The notes beneath the pieces were generated by a model that searched no databases, was not told the DNA's origin, and was given only the letters and a program-made list of their open reading frames with translations. Shown here one piece after another: positions 1 to 12,269 of a stretch of DNA of 64,000 nt. The stretch covers positions 6,563,501-6,627,500 of the forward strand of contig NC_059415.1 of assembly GCF_905220565.1 (NCBI RefSeq), read 5' to 3'. Every line of letters begins with the position of its first letter. Position 1 is the first letter of the stretch. Position numbers and translations under genes: made by a program. The stretch is from Melitaea cinxia (Eukaryota > Arthropoda > Insecta > Lepidoptera > Nymphalidae).

Positions 1-542
1 CTAACAACAAATAAATTAATAGAGATGAGTCTTTTTTTTTCGATATAAGTATCGAAAGAAATATATCGATAAGCAAACTATCGATTAACTCATTACAAGT
101 AAGGAATATAATATGAGTTTTTCCGCGCATAAAACTAGCGTGTTCACGCAGCACGCTCGTAATATGCCGTTTTGTCGTCTAATATTATGTTAATAGGCGC
201 TGTAATAATTTTGATACGCTCGCCCCGGCACCGAATCGGTCATGGACACGGACTTTTATACAGTAATTGTATAACCATACGCATGAACCTAGAATTAAAC
301 ATATTTTTAATACTGTACTAAGTATTATATGTTATTTGACTATGATTCTTCATAATTCCGATGTATGAATCCAATAATAAATAATTATTTAATGTTGTTA
401 ATTGTTTTAAGAAATATAAATTGCTAAGTACATTGTGTTAGCTTTCTATAAATAAATAAATAAGATAAAATCATCCTTTAATGTTTCTATTACCTAGTTC
501 ATATTGTTGATTTTTCAATAATATCTATTTGGTTCCAATAAA
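1..542. other. No gene seen, AT-rich
   Basis: AT-rich sequence with a short CpG-containing patch at about 120-260. No coding exon, recognised repeat or structured element found. Confidence 0.4.
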
Positions 543-688
543 ACATCTAAATAATATACGAGTAACGGGGACGCTCTTGCACTTCCTCGATCCCGCCAGT
601 GCAACTGGTGAACAGTGTGGCCGATTCCGTTGCCCAGAGCGTATCACGGGGAGGTCACCGACAGTTGGCACTACATCTAAATAATATA
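543..688. mobile_element. 114-bp GC-rich insert with 16-bp target-site duplication
   Basis: The perfect direct repeat ACATCTAAATAATATA occurs at 543-558 and 673-688. Between them (559-672) is a GC-rich stretch unlike its AT-rich flanks. A long duplication like this points to LINE-machinery insertion of a short RNA or a truncated LINE end. No poly(A) tail, tRNA box or known snRNA was recognised. Confidence 0.55.
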
Positions 689-2161
689 ATCATTGCTAAG
701 CCGTATGTTATAGCCATATGTTAAGTTAACTCACAATTATATGTTATGTAAATTCAAATTAATTATTAAATATTCTTTTTTAATATATCATCGATATCGA
801 TGAATAGTGTAGTTCAACACTAGATCTACTAGACTAGATCTTGATATGCAAAGCGGAGCGTTGTTTATCAGATCGGTAGCGAGTAAGCACGGTCACACTC
901 GCCGTTCAGTGACGAATTATTATTTTCCACTCCCCTTAACCTTTCTTTATCATTTTCCATATTTTTGAATATATTAATAAGTAATAACAACAATGGATAA
1001 CAAGCTTAAACTGTTTTAGATTTTTTTTCCAGAAATTTATAAAAAGAAATTAAATTGTATTGTGTTTTTGATACTTATAATTTTAATTTGCTATTTGATT
1101 TGAATACATTTTATTACTTTTTGTCGTTTTAGCATTTTTAAAATTAAATAAGAAATCACTGTTAGAGCTCGCGAGTGTATGTAACTTTTAAAATTTTATA
1201 AACTGCTAAATACTTGTATTAATTCCTAAATTGAAAACATCGATAACTGTTACTCTCCCTATTCCTATTTAGTTTACACTTAAAAAGTGATATTTGCGTG
1301 TAACACAATTTTATTTTATATTCATAATTTTGATTTTCACGGTGATCGGTCGCGTTGATACCATTGATTTTTCGCCATGGGCACGCACTCGCTCACTTAA
1401 TACTGATGTAGTACCGCATCATATTTCGATAAGTATTTTTAATTTGAATAAATTATGTTCTAAGCGTGCTATCGGCGCGTAATGACCGGTTTAATCATAA
1501 CCGTGGTGGCTTTATGCTACAATGTCACAGTTTTACTCTGGTTAGTTGTGTGCACGAAGTTTCGTGGCGATTACGGAAAAAAGGAACGATAAAGATGTCA
1601 CGTGTTCATATTTCGGCGCCGCGCCGATCGCTTACAGAGATTGCCTTTTTTACGAGTCGAAAATCTTTTATTGTTTTTTTTTTTCTTTTTGGCCCTTTTT
1701 TGTAACTTCGCTACTGGTTTTAAAATGTCGGTTTTATTTATAATATTGCGTTCGTGCGAAATTTATTGTGGTGCGTTTTTAAAGTTAAACTGCGTTCGTG
1801 ATTAGATAAAGGGCTTTATTTTAAGTGTTTTTTTTTTTTAATTTATTTGCGATTTAATTTCTTTTTTATATAGTGCTTATGCTGGCTTATGTACGCTTAA
1901 CACCTTCTTTTAGTCTCTGAAATATTAAGCTTAATCATGAGAAATTAGTAAAAATTTTGAAATAGGTAGTAAGGTGGTACTGTCCTAACACGAATTTCTA
2001 TTTTGCAAAAAGAAAAATAAATGACTAATTATTTATTTTTATATTACATTATATTATTTATATAATAAGTAATAGATAAATTTTACTTTACATAGAGAAG
2101 GCGATCCACATGGATAAAATCTGCTATAAGTATTAGGTTTTTATAGCATTCGTAAAACAAA
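689..2161 (+). other. Upstream region of Poxn, candidate promoter/5' UTR
   Basis: No convincing protein-coding ORF; the four short overlapping frames at 1294-1805 look like chance. Two stretches (about 845-930 and 1320-1800) are CpG-richer than the surroundings. Because the first coding exon of Poxn seems to be preceded by a splice acceptor, a non-coding first exon and promoter probably lie upstream of 3760, and this is the best place in the window. No TATA or initiator could be assigned with confidence. Confidence 0.3.
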
Positions 2162-3475
2162 TTAACCTTCGGTCAGTCGCGCATTTTTTGTTTACGCGGT
2201 TGGTCGCGTGGGGTCTCTCAAGACCCCAAAAATAAAAAACCCAAAAAAACAACTATCTAATTACATTTTCGTAACTATCTTAGCAAATTATTGGTAATTA
2301 ACCTAATTACAATATACCTACAACGAGTTACGTAAAAATATTCTTTTATTTCTGCCTTCAACTTACAATCTAAAAGTAGGAACCTAAATTTCTCTCCTTG
2401 CGATCACAATCACAAAAAAAAATGTTTTAATTTAACTAAATGCAGAAACTTCTTCTTTTAATAAATCTATATACAATAACACTAAAATAACAAAGACAGT
2501 TACGTAAAATTTGGAAAACACCAACAAAAAAAAACATAAACTTTTACCAATTGAAGTCAGTCATTTTTTTACCGATTATCTTTTTGGACACAGTCGGTGT
2601 ATACCGTTTTAATACGTGTTAGGCATATGTTACCCTTACAATAATGGCAAACAGATTTGAATTTTCGATCTGATGACCTTGGACAATGAATGCAAAGGTA
2701 TCTTCCTCATTTTTTTTCTTTTTTTTTATGTCACTGCAATTTATCAATCAATTTGCAACTTATTTTGTAGGTCCCATTTCTCTCCCTCTTTTTGACGATG
2801 AAAAACTTGTGTGACGATATATTTATCAATTGCTCTTCATCATCATCTCTATACGAACTTTTCAAATCTATGTGTTGTTTATTCGATTCCACAAACACAT
2901 GCTGTTCGTCCAACGATTCCAGAACCTGAAGATGCTCATGCAAAGATTCCCAATTCTCGAGCAGTTCGTCCCGAGATACCTCATATTATTCTGTAGATTC
3001 ATCTTCACATTTCTGCTCAGAATCAGTGTTATGCTTACTCCTTTTATCCGGATATATACCGCCTTCAGCATCTCCATTATTACTACCACCGTAAACATCG
3101 TTATTTTCATCATCTAACCAGCTTGATATATAACGTTGTTGTTCTTCGTCCATTTTACCAGTTAATTAAATTTAAAATACCAAAAAAAAAATACATAAAA
3201 ATATATTACAAATGAAATCTAAACTGAAAAAATCAATTAAATTTTACTTACGCGGTTAGTCGCGTGGGGTCTTTCAAAGCCCGTACGCACAAAACACGTT
3301 TGTATCTTACGCCACTTACACACGAACTGAAGTTAATGAGAATACGCAGCAAGTATAATCCAAAATAGGAGGGTGCCCAAAATATTGAATCGCTGAGATG
3401 GTTTTAAATGTTAAAATTTTACATTTCTGTAACACCTGGGCTTTCAAAGACCCCACGCGACCAACGGAGGGTTAA
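2162..3475 (-). mobile_element. Internally deleted piggyBac-like element
   Basis: Bounded by TTAA at 2162-2165 and 3472-3475. The inward ends are CCTTCGGTCAGTCGCGC and, reverse-complemented, CCCTCCGTTGGTCGCGTGG, an imperfect terminal inverted repeat. A GTCGCGTGGGGTCT box recurs near both ends (about 2205-2218, 3254-3270 and, inverted, 3440-3462). TTAA duplication is the signature of piggyBac transposition. The interior holds transposase N- and C-terminal coding remnants but not the catalytic middle. Confidence 0.7.
2580..3153 (-). pseudogene. piggyBac-like transposase remnant
   Basis: On the - strand an ATG at 3153 opens MDEEQQRYISSWLDDENNDV and an acidic N-terminus, with an in-frame TAA at 2988-2986 and then readable sequence to about 2731 (HEHLQVLESLDEQHVFVES; VKKRERNGTYKISCKLIDKL). 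In another frame, about 2695-2580 gives RYLCIHCPRSSDRKFKSVCH then YCKGNICLTRIK, a Cys-rich zinc-binding C-terminus like that of piggyBac transposases. The DDD catalytic core is missing, so this is a dead internal-deletion derivative. Confidence 0.65.
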
Positions 3476-3776
3476 CGAACAACTTCGCCCAATGCCAAAT
3501 GAATGAAACAGATAAATCAATATTTATTCAGCCAAACACATTAAAATAAGAAAGAAAATATACAAACATATGTGTTATGATCCTATATGTAATAATAAAT
3601 GAGTTAAACGAATCGCAGCTTATGTAGACTAAACACAAGACAAGTCCACTAAAACTAACTATCAAAACAAACAAATAAACTTTTTCGCTTTATTTTTATC
3701 ATAAATGTGTATTGATAATTGAATCTACACAATTATAACAATTTTTTATTCCTGTTTCAGAATTTCGCGCCGCAGA

Positions 3777-3789
3777 ATGCCGCATACAG
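3777..3789 (+). CDS. Poxn: Poxn coding exon 1 (MPHT + 1 nt)
   Basis: ATG CCG CAT ACA G followed by the donor GTAACC at 3790. The last G joins GG at 21607 to make Gly, giving MPHTGQAGVNQLGG, the conserved Poxn start. A pyrimidine-rich tract ending CAG at 3758-3760 looks like a splice acceptor. The exon may therefore be only about 29 nt (3761-3789), with the rest of the 5' UTR in one or more exons upstream. The coding part is far too short for ORF finders and was found by matching the known N-terminus and phase. The upstream boundary is inferred. Confidence 0.88.
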
Positions 3790-4834
3790 GTAACCGACAT
3801 CACGGTACAGTAAAGCGACGATCAATCCACAACCCACGCATCGGCGAACCTTAAAGCGAAACACGTAAAAACCTTTATAAACTCAGATCTTAATTAACGA
3901 ACGACAACATTAAGAAACCGAAAAGCTTAACCACATTACAAGATTTTTACCTCACGCATTGAAATCATAAGCGTTTCAAAGAAGCCTTATCGGCCGAGCC
4001 CATTACGAGTAATTAAGAGAATCGGGTCGGATATCGTGGAGATAGTATCGGATCTGTATCGGCCCACCCGGCCGCCGCCTTCTAATTCATTATACATGCT
4101 TTAGATGACATTAGCGCGCCGAGGTGACTATACGCTGTTTCCTAGTGAGAAGAGTTCTTCCTTTAGAGTTCACTAGATTTGCCCGCGACTCCGTTCACGT
4201 GGAATATTTTAAATATTTTGGGTTCTAAGTGGCGTACTAAAGTTTAACATGCACCCATTTTTAAATAATGCATCCAGCAATATAACTACGAAAACCGTAC
4301 CTATATAATTAAATTCAGTAAGTAGTTTTTGCGTGATTCGTGGATAAACATACGGATAAAACTTATTGTAACTATCATCGGACATCATTCGGGCGAAAAG
4401 TGGGATAATCGAAACTTCATCGTAAATGGCATAACCCTCCTTTTAACGATTTTCACCGTCTCAATCATCTCTTCGTGTTGTGTTGACGTCTCGCCGTCTT
4501 GATAGAATTGCCTCAGTGCTGCCAGCCTCCAGCCAGTGTTACCAATTCTCGTCTTCGACATATACTTATACTTATTTGGCTTACAAATTACAGTTTGACG
4601 ATGTTCGTTTATATCATCAGCTGATTATTGATCTATTAAAATAGTTTGAATAACTTTGTATTTTACGGGCTTTTATTAATTTTGTACATATAGCTAAATA
4701 AATTGGTCTCACTTTTATTTTAGACTTCGAAATATCTATCTTTTAATATTATTTTTAAAACCGACTAATTTTATTGTCGTCAATTCTTCAACTTTTCTTG
4801 TTCGATCTTTCATTCTACACAAGTTCACTTCAGA
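3790..4834 (+). other. Start of Poxn intron 1, unique sequence
   Basis: No gene. About 4010-4260 is richer in GC and CpG (tracts such as GGCCCACCCGGCCGCCGCC) with no recognised repeat, a possible intronic control region next to the first coding exon. The rest is ordinary AT-rich intron. Confidence 0.35.
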
Positions 4835-5212
4835 CTAATACAGTCCACTGCTGGACATAGGCCTCCCCCAAAATTGCGTGAACTCATGTGTTTTTGCCAT
4901 AGTCACCACGCTGGGCAGGCTGGTCAGGCTATCCTTGTCTGCTGTGTGGTTACGGCAGTAAGAATATAGCCACCTCTCTTCCCGTGGGTGTCTTAAGAGG
5001 CGACTAAGGGATAACACAGTTCCACTTCCATGGCAGGATAATCATACAACTGCTGGTTTTGAAATAGACAGGCCGAAGACGACCAGCAGCATCTTCGGTG
5101 CGACAAAGCCAGACCTGCGGTCACCAACCCGCCTGCCCAGTGTAGTGACTATGGGCAACACACGTGAGTTCACGCCATTTGTGTTCAGCAGTGGACTTCG
5201 ATAGGCTATAAT
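4835..5212. repeat. Lepidopteran repeat in inverted (head-to-head) arrangement
   Basis: A + copy start (CAGTCCACTGCTGGACATAG, then GTGAACTCATGTG and CACGCTGGGCAGG) runs to about 4923. It is followed by a nearly full copy of the same family in reverse, from about 5210 back to 4927, ending near AAGTCCACTGCTG reversed. The two 5' ends face outward, forming arms of about 85-100 bp. Confidence 0.7.
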
Positions 5213-5214
5213 GA

Positions 5215-5345
5215 TAGATATCCTTGTCTGGACCAGACCTGATCCTGATAGAGCTTGCCGGATCTAGCATGCCTCATTATATCCTGATCCGGTCCAGATA
5301 CATGATCTAGTTGAGTCTGACTTTTTTTCTAGTCGGGCGATAGTC
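5215..5345. repeat. CCTGATC-rich repeat fragment
   Basis: Contains CCTGATCCTGATAG, ATCCTGATCCGGTCCAGATA and CATGATCTAGTTGAG followed by a T-rich tract and CTAGTC. The same ending occurs at about 20560-20606, so this belongs to a dispersed palindromic family. Confidence 0.5.
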
Positions 5346-5630
5346 GTAGATGTAAAGATTATATATCCACTCAAAGCATTCGAAGAAATACTCGATCTTA
5401 ATTACCTCTAAATGTTTGTACAAATGACAACCGTGTAGTGATTTACGTAGTAGGTATCTGTAACGCCCGCGACGGTCGTCGAGGATTCGATTTTCGTTCG
5501 GAACAGATATTTTTATTTGTATATAAATTGGTTTCTGGTCAGGATTAATATCCGTGTAGAAATACCCCTGTGCCTCGGAGAAAAGCCGTCGGTTCTAGTT
5601 GTTTAGATACCTAATAGCGATCATTATTTA

Positions 5631-6266
5631 TCTATACATTTTTACAAATAAATAAAATTGGAGTGTCTGTTTGTAATATTAAGATAACCTCTTTTTCTTA
5701 AATGCATATGGATGTACGATTATAGGTACACGGTATTTACATATACCAAAATATTTTTTTTTTACAATTTTTGGACATTAGTATTGGCCATACAGGTGTT
5801 TGCCGTGGTCTGGGTGTTTGTGCAGTCCTTGTGGGTCTCCCCACCGTGCCTCGGAGAGCACGTTAAGCCATCGGTCCCGGTTTTTATCGTGTACACCTGA
5901 TAGTGATCGTTACTCATAGTAGGGAATATATCCGCCAACCCGCATTGGAGCAGCGTGGTGGATTAAGCTCTGATCATTTTCCTGCATGGGGAAAGAGGCT
6001 TATTTCCAGTAGTGGGATATTACAGGCTGACGCGAGCGACAATTGTTGGTCTATCTTTCTGTCTGTATATTTGTCTGTCTGTCTGTTTGTTCCAGCTAGG
6101 CTCTGAAACGGCTGGACCGATTTTGACGGGACTTTTACTGGGCTGATCTAATAATGAGTAATTTAGGCTACTTCGGTTTTAGAAATTTATTTATTTTATA
6201 ACTTTACGAACTAAACAATAACTTTTTTGTTAAATTCCACGCGGACGAAGTCGCGGGCACAGCTAG
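5631..6266 (+). mobile_element. Non-autonomous Helitron, copy A (interrupted by a SINE)
   Basis: Starts TCTATACA after an A and ends with a hairpin (CGCGGACGAAGTCGCG) about 10 nt before CTAG, followed by T. This is the Helitron 5'-TC/3'-CTRR structure with A|T target. Sequence matches copy B at 9381-9709 at both ends, but 5775-6038 is absent from B. No Rep/helicase coding region. Confidence 0.7.
5775..6038 (+). mobile_element. SINE-like repeat inserted in Helitron copy A
   Basis: Flanked by ACAATTTTTGG (5764-5774) and ACAATTGTTGG (6039-6049), an 11-bp target duplication with one mismatch. The body (TATTGGCCATACAGGTGTTT, GCCTCGGAGAGCACGTTAAG, GCGTGGTGGATTAAGCTCTG) recurs at 38390-38600 (+), 44520-44850 (-) and 54820-54930 (-). 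Confidence 0.7.
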
Positions 6267-9200
6267 TACTAAGTATAATAGTACATACAATCCTTCCCTT
6301 GCAGATTCAGTTCAATTCTCAGATACGGATGATTACATATTTCATTACCAAGTTCATTAAATACTTTGTAGTTTGTCGCTGTTACGTAATAAAGTGTTAT
6401 CATAAGATTACATAGACACTCGTTGCCGTATTATCATTAAGTACAGCAATAAAAGTTCATTTAAAAGTAATAAACAATTAATTTTTGATCGTTGACACTT
6501 GGTTATAGTTTTTATGCTAAGTAAATACATATCTCATCTATTATTCCTGCTAATAATGCCACACATTATTCTCCCTATATTCATCAACAGTGGCGAAATA
6601 CCAAATCTGTTCTCGTATGAGACACTTAAAAGTTATGAAACCAAAGTAAGGAATGAAAACAATGTTTTGCCTAGCTCTGCTAGTTATTGGTCCATTTGGT
6701 TATCATTACATAGTATAAAACAAAGTCGCTTCCCGATTTCTGTATGTATGCTTAGATCTTTAAAACTACGCGACGGATTTTGATGCGTTTTTCTTTAGTA
6801 AATGATTATAATAGAGTGATTCCAGAGGAAGGTTTATATGCATAATACATGCATAACATAGTAGAGAAACACTGATAGTTTTTGCAACTGTGCGAAGCCA
6901 GGACGGGTCGCTAGTACGTAATGAAATTGAAAATATCCTATTTATAATTAATCATCTTAAAGACAGGTTTAAAAAATACACGTTTGATATCATTCCGATT
7001 TATATTAATTTGATTTATAATAATGTGTTAAATTATATTTGCGAGATCACACACGATGCTGCTGGCTTGTATTAATATAAACATTTTTTTTTTCAAATTT
7101 CCTCTCAAACATCCGTATTATGTAGGAAAGAAACTGGTTTTAGTCTAACTTTTTAAGCAACGTACCAAGACATTAAATATCGTTAAAACGATTATAATGT
7201 TTTAAATTATTCTGGCATATAAAGAAATCTTAAAGATTACAGCTATTTTTTACTTACAAATAATAGTAAACAAAAATAAGTTAAAAAGGTGAATAAGGCT
7301 GCCTAACTCATTCTTTACCCGCATTTTTATAAAGCTTTCATATAAGTGCTCGGACACAATAAATATTTACTGTGATAGGTAGGAAGTACCAACCGATTGA
7401 TATAGGAATTCACGAATATGAAGATTACAAGTCAATTTTATATTACTGCGTTATTAGATCGCTAAATATTTTCTTGTTTACGTAATAAACATGTAGATAT
7501 CAGTTTAATAGCCATCATTGTAGGTGTTATCTTATCGTACGTCGAAATTTATGAAAAAATCCCCATAAGATTCGTTGCTGATAGTAGAAAAAAGCTTAAA
7601 TTGTTTTAATTCATTTTTAGTAAAGAGATATAATAAACTACATTAAAAAAGATTTTTAAATCCAATGCATGTTGAATGTTTAAAAATAATAAAAAAAAAA
7701 CTGAATTTTTTCTATGGCTATTTGCGTTTAAAAATACTATTATCGGTTCTATTTATTATTATATACATACCTATCTGCCAAATCGCAGTACAGCCGCCTG
7801 GTGTAAAAAGCTCTGATATATAGAGAAAGGGAGCAATATAGTTGTAGCAATTCATATATAAATAGGTTGTGGATTATGTGTGTTTCAGATCCCCCGAATT
7901 AGCAGTAAATCCTTATTGAAGCCGTTGTGTATGAGGCGTTTTTTTTTTTCCTAACAGAAAACCTAATAAAAAACTAATCAAACGTGAATAAATTCCTAAA
8001 ATTACTTATTAAAAGTGTTATTATTTTTATATCTCATAAAAATATTAACCCGTACTGTAAAATGAGTATTAAAAACTTTTTTATGCTTCGAGTATACAAA
8101 ATGTATCCGTATATAGTTGTAAATGTAGCAAGAACAGTGTAAAATGACTATAATTAGTTGCGATTGTTAATACTGGTTATCTTTTATAAGGATAGGGATA
8201 ATGAAAGATATTGACAATGTATTACAGCCTGGCATTAAATGATTATTGAATACTTGGAAGGAGAAAACGGGAAACGCTAGGATACACGATTGCACCTTTA
8301 TGAAAATGTTTCTTTAAATTATAGTGTATTAGTAGCGAAGCGAGACATGCATTATGCCACTTAAATGAATTCTTGTAGTTTTTACTTACAACCTGAACTA
8401 AAACAGACTATACGAGGTCCATTACTCAGAAGTATATGTATATCTTCTGCTATAGATGTAATAGCAATGTTTTAGGCGAATCTATCAAGCTGTCTTTAAA
8501 AGATTGTTATTATTTCTAATGAGCACTACGATTTTTACTTATAAAAATTACTTAATAATTCTATTACGAAATCTATTTACTGGTCATCAGCTTTACAAGT
8601 CTTATTATTCAGCTCGTCTCAACTGATATCTATAACACACACACGCATATTATACTATTTTGTTTATAGTCAGTCTGTAGTCAAATTGAAAAATTTAAAA
8701 AAAGGTTCTTTATTTTCATTATTTTTTGGTTTTGTGGAATTTAAATTTTTAATTATGGTCGAATTTCGACCGCTGGGCCACCACAAGTATTTTTAAATAG
8801 TCAATGTTTGAGGATTTTAAATAAAACCAATTATAATAAAAATGGCATAAAGGTTAAAAACATTGTTTGACAAATAATAATATCGTTAGGAAAAATCAAA
8901 CTGAAGTGACAACCTAATGTCAGAGTACACACATTTTACAAAGTAACAATTTATGTATGTACTTACATTAAGGTTAACATAAACAATCTTTAAAAGTAAA
9001 TCTATGATCTTTTTTACGATATTCTATGATATTACATAGAACACACATAAAAACAAACACGATCGCGATAAGATCGGCTATGAAAATAAATTTTCTTTTA
9101 AAATTTAAGAATTTAAGTTTCGTTCTATCAAAGTTACCATATATGAGGAGATTATTAGATAATCAATTCTTTATTTACGGATGTAAACACTTCTGAGCTC

Positions 9201-9380
9201 AGGAATCACGTATCAAATGCATGTGATCTTCTATATTCGGTCTGTCGCCCTCGACGTTACTCGGTCGCTTCACGCCAAATTAACTAGCGGTCTTCGATCC
9301 TGCGTTTGATTAATGTAGACATGACTAGATACGCCTTAAAAATTTACATAGTTTTCTGTGTAAGGATTTAGTAGTAATAA
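6267..9380. other. Poxn intron 1, no gene seen
   Basis: AT-rich intronic sequence with only chance ORFs. About 8755-8830 (ATTATGGTCGAATTTCGACC) matches a segment at about 52985-53040 and marks an old dispersed repeat. Confidence 0.4.
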
Positions 9381-9709
9381 TCTATACATCAATACAAATA
9401 AATGAAATTGGAGTGTCTGTGTGTAATATTAAAATAACCGCTTTTTACTAAATGCATATGGACGTATACGGTACATATACCAAAATAACATTTTTTACAA
9501 TTTTTGTCTGTCTGTCTGCCTGTCTCTCTGTTTGTTCCAGCTAATGTCTGAAACGGCTGGGCCGATTTTGACGGGGCTTTTACTGGCAGATAGCGGATGT
9601 AATAAGGAACTTGGGCTACTTTTATTGTGGAAAATTATTTTATAACTCTGCGAACTGAACAATAACTTTTTGTTAGATTACACGCAGACGAAGTCGCGGG
9701 CACAGCAAG
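9381..9709 (+). mobile_element. Non-autonomous Helitron, copy B (uninterrupted)
   Basis: Begins TCTATACATC after A and ends with the hairpin ACGAAGTCGCGGG and CAAG|T, a decayed CTAG. The 329-bp length shows what copy A looked like before its SINE insertion. It carries (CTGT)n and AACGGCTGGGCCGATTTTGA, as in the fragment at about 54060-54235. Confidence 0.7.
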
Positions 9710-9739
9710 TAAAATAATACAATATTTTTTTACAAGTAC

Positions 9740-9860
9740 ATCGGCCAACAATCGTATGTCTCAACTTGATGGTAAGCGATTACGGTAGCTTATAGACGCC
9801 TGCATAACTAGGAGCTCTGGCTAACTTCAGCCGCTAGTTCTTTTTGTTTGACTTGCAAAA
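9740..9860 (-). repeat. Dispersed LINE/SINE 3' fragment
   Basis: Reads as the reverse of the family ending AGGTGAGCCGTACGCTTGTT; here GTAAGCGATTACGGTAGCTT and GACGCCTGCA. Other copies are at 14610-14710, 32310-32480, 36515-36810, 40085-40225, 44865-45140, 46800-47995 and 50920-51110. Confidence 0.5.
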
Positions 9861-12269
9861 ATTTTAGATTCCCAGTGAGTTCCAGATAGTTCTTTCGACA
9901 GTACAGTTGATTGAGTGATTTGAATAATTGAACGTCTTGCTTTCCCTAGACTTCAGATAAATCACATGCAAAATCCCAGTGATACTCGTTTAGTACTTAT
10001 TACTCTGCAGCTCGATGACCCTAAAAATAAATAAATTACATGTTGCCAGGTTTTCCTAACTGAGTTAGTTGGCCGCACAGCTAGATTAAGTCACCCCGTT
10101 GTCATTACTGTCTGACATCGTCCTATGTATTTTCCATTCTAAATATTTGTAAACGGCTATATCGTCGGTTATTGGTCACCAAAGCCTCATTTGCTAATCA
10201 GCAGGGGGTAGCCGGTGTCACGTGCAGGTGAAGTAGACTTTATTAACATTCAAAACTACATTACACGTCGAGTATCTGATAAAAAAAATGACACTTTTTT
10301 GATACCTATTACATATAAAATATTATCAAGGTTAGTATGTGTGAAATTGTAAAGCCTTATTATACCTATTATTTTAAAGTAAACATCGTTTTACTAATGT
10401 CGTATTGTTTGATAAGGAAATTTTTAATATTTTCATTGAGATTATTTTAGTTCAGAAAATAGTATTCGTTAAATATACTTTATTTACTTTGAGTAAATTA
10501 CGTAATCTTTTTAGCAATTAAAACGATAGCACTATCGGTTCCAGTTATGCGTGACTCCAAATCATAAGAATATTAAAAAAATATTTTCAATTTTTTATCG
10601 TCTATAGAAAACGTTATGTCAACAAAAAATGGAAAAACTTTTTCTATAACATATAGCCAGATAAAAAGTATTTAGCTAAGTGACTCCTTTTCTTTATTGG
10701 AATGTTCTTCTGCCAGAACTTGATCTTCCAATTACAGTATAAATACTTGCAGGCGATAATTTAATATAGATTGTGTCATGTTAAGAATTTGCGGACTAAA
10801 AAATATTATAAAGTTTAATTGAATTACAAACGCTAAAACACAATCACAAAATATGTGGCTACGGAAGACGCGACGAGCAAGTGTGTGGTATTGTGTAGAC
10901 AACAATTGTACTTATAGTAATCATACGGTTATTTCCAGTAACAAGTTCTTTAGTTTCGTAGTGTAATGTTTTGACCACTCTCTTGAGTTTTTTGTACCAT
11001 TGCATTTACATTGTAAACTTATAAATATTTAATTGCATTTTTTTGTAAGTTTAACAAGCTTTAATAAAGCCTAGAGACTTATGAATTCTAACATAAAGAA
11101 TTCTTGCTACCAAATTCAAAAAATAGGACGACAAGCTTTGTATTCTTAATATGGGAAATATTTGAGCTTTAAATTTCATTCGCCAGTAGTAATATGAAAT
11201 AAGTCGTTATTTAAAACTATCATTTTGGGATAAAATTTCCAAAAACATTTTTCCCCCATTGTTTTTGTAATAACATAAGTTAATTATAGTGCTAAAGCAT
11301 ATACTCTTTTTATAACGGTTCACGATCAACATAATATCAAGATTTTTTTTTTCTTTAAGTTAAACACATTTTTAAAAGACTGAATATTTGTTTTCACAAG
11401 TATATTTTCTAAAACAATGCTCAAAGTAAACAAATTAATATTCATCCATTCCACTACTAGTATGTTATGTTATTTTTTTTTTATAAATGTACCATTCGAA
11501 GTTTTATAATAAAAACCTCCTCTGATACAATTATGTTGTTAAAAATTAGTAAAATCTAGAAATGGAATCTACAACGTTAAACTAAATGTAAATTAGAAGA
11601 AAAAACATATTATTTATTTTTAGTATTTTAAATTTTTTAATAGCTTAATATTTCATTTTTATAAGTTATATTATGAATTAACTTTGAAGTGCATCAATAA
11701 ATATTTAGTCATTAAGTCACACACAGTCACAGTCACGAAATTAATAAAAGAGCAAGCATGTCCACGACAAGCCTACGTTACCCTTCAGAGCGGTCAAAAT
11801 CAAGTGATGTTGGCATCAGATCGAATTTTCTAGTTCGATGTTTACAACTTTGTTACAATTTTATATTATTTTTTTTTTTATATTTTATTCTTAATTAATT
11901 GAAATGGAAAAACCGAAAGATTTTGTGCGGTCGTAAAATCAGATTAGTCAGTGGCGCGAAATGATTGAATTAGATCAATTATATCCGTTAAATTATTATG
12001 CTATGAATAAAATTATCATATACACTCGGAGTTTATGTTCGTATGTTGAAATAAAAATAAAAAATATTGTGTTAAATTATATACAATAGCTAATAGCTAA
12101 GTCTAAGGATTTCATTAAAAAAAATAAGTTATGAAAAACACATACATATGCATAATATTACATATATAACGTAAAATAAAATGATATATCAGGAAAAAAA
12201 AACTAAAGTTTCTCAATCAGGGAGCATCTTTTACTAAACTGTTTGCTTAAAGCATTTTAGCTTAGCCAG
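9861..12269. other. Poxn intron 1, no gene seen
   Basis: AT-rich intron without recognised repeats, RNA genes or credible ORFs. Confidence 0.4.

Noticed and set aside
1294..1805. Four overlapping short ORFs upstream of Poxn
   Set aside because: No recognisable product, overlapping frames, and the region is better explained as promoter or 5' UTR.
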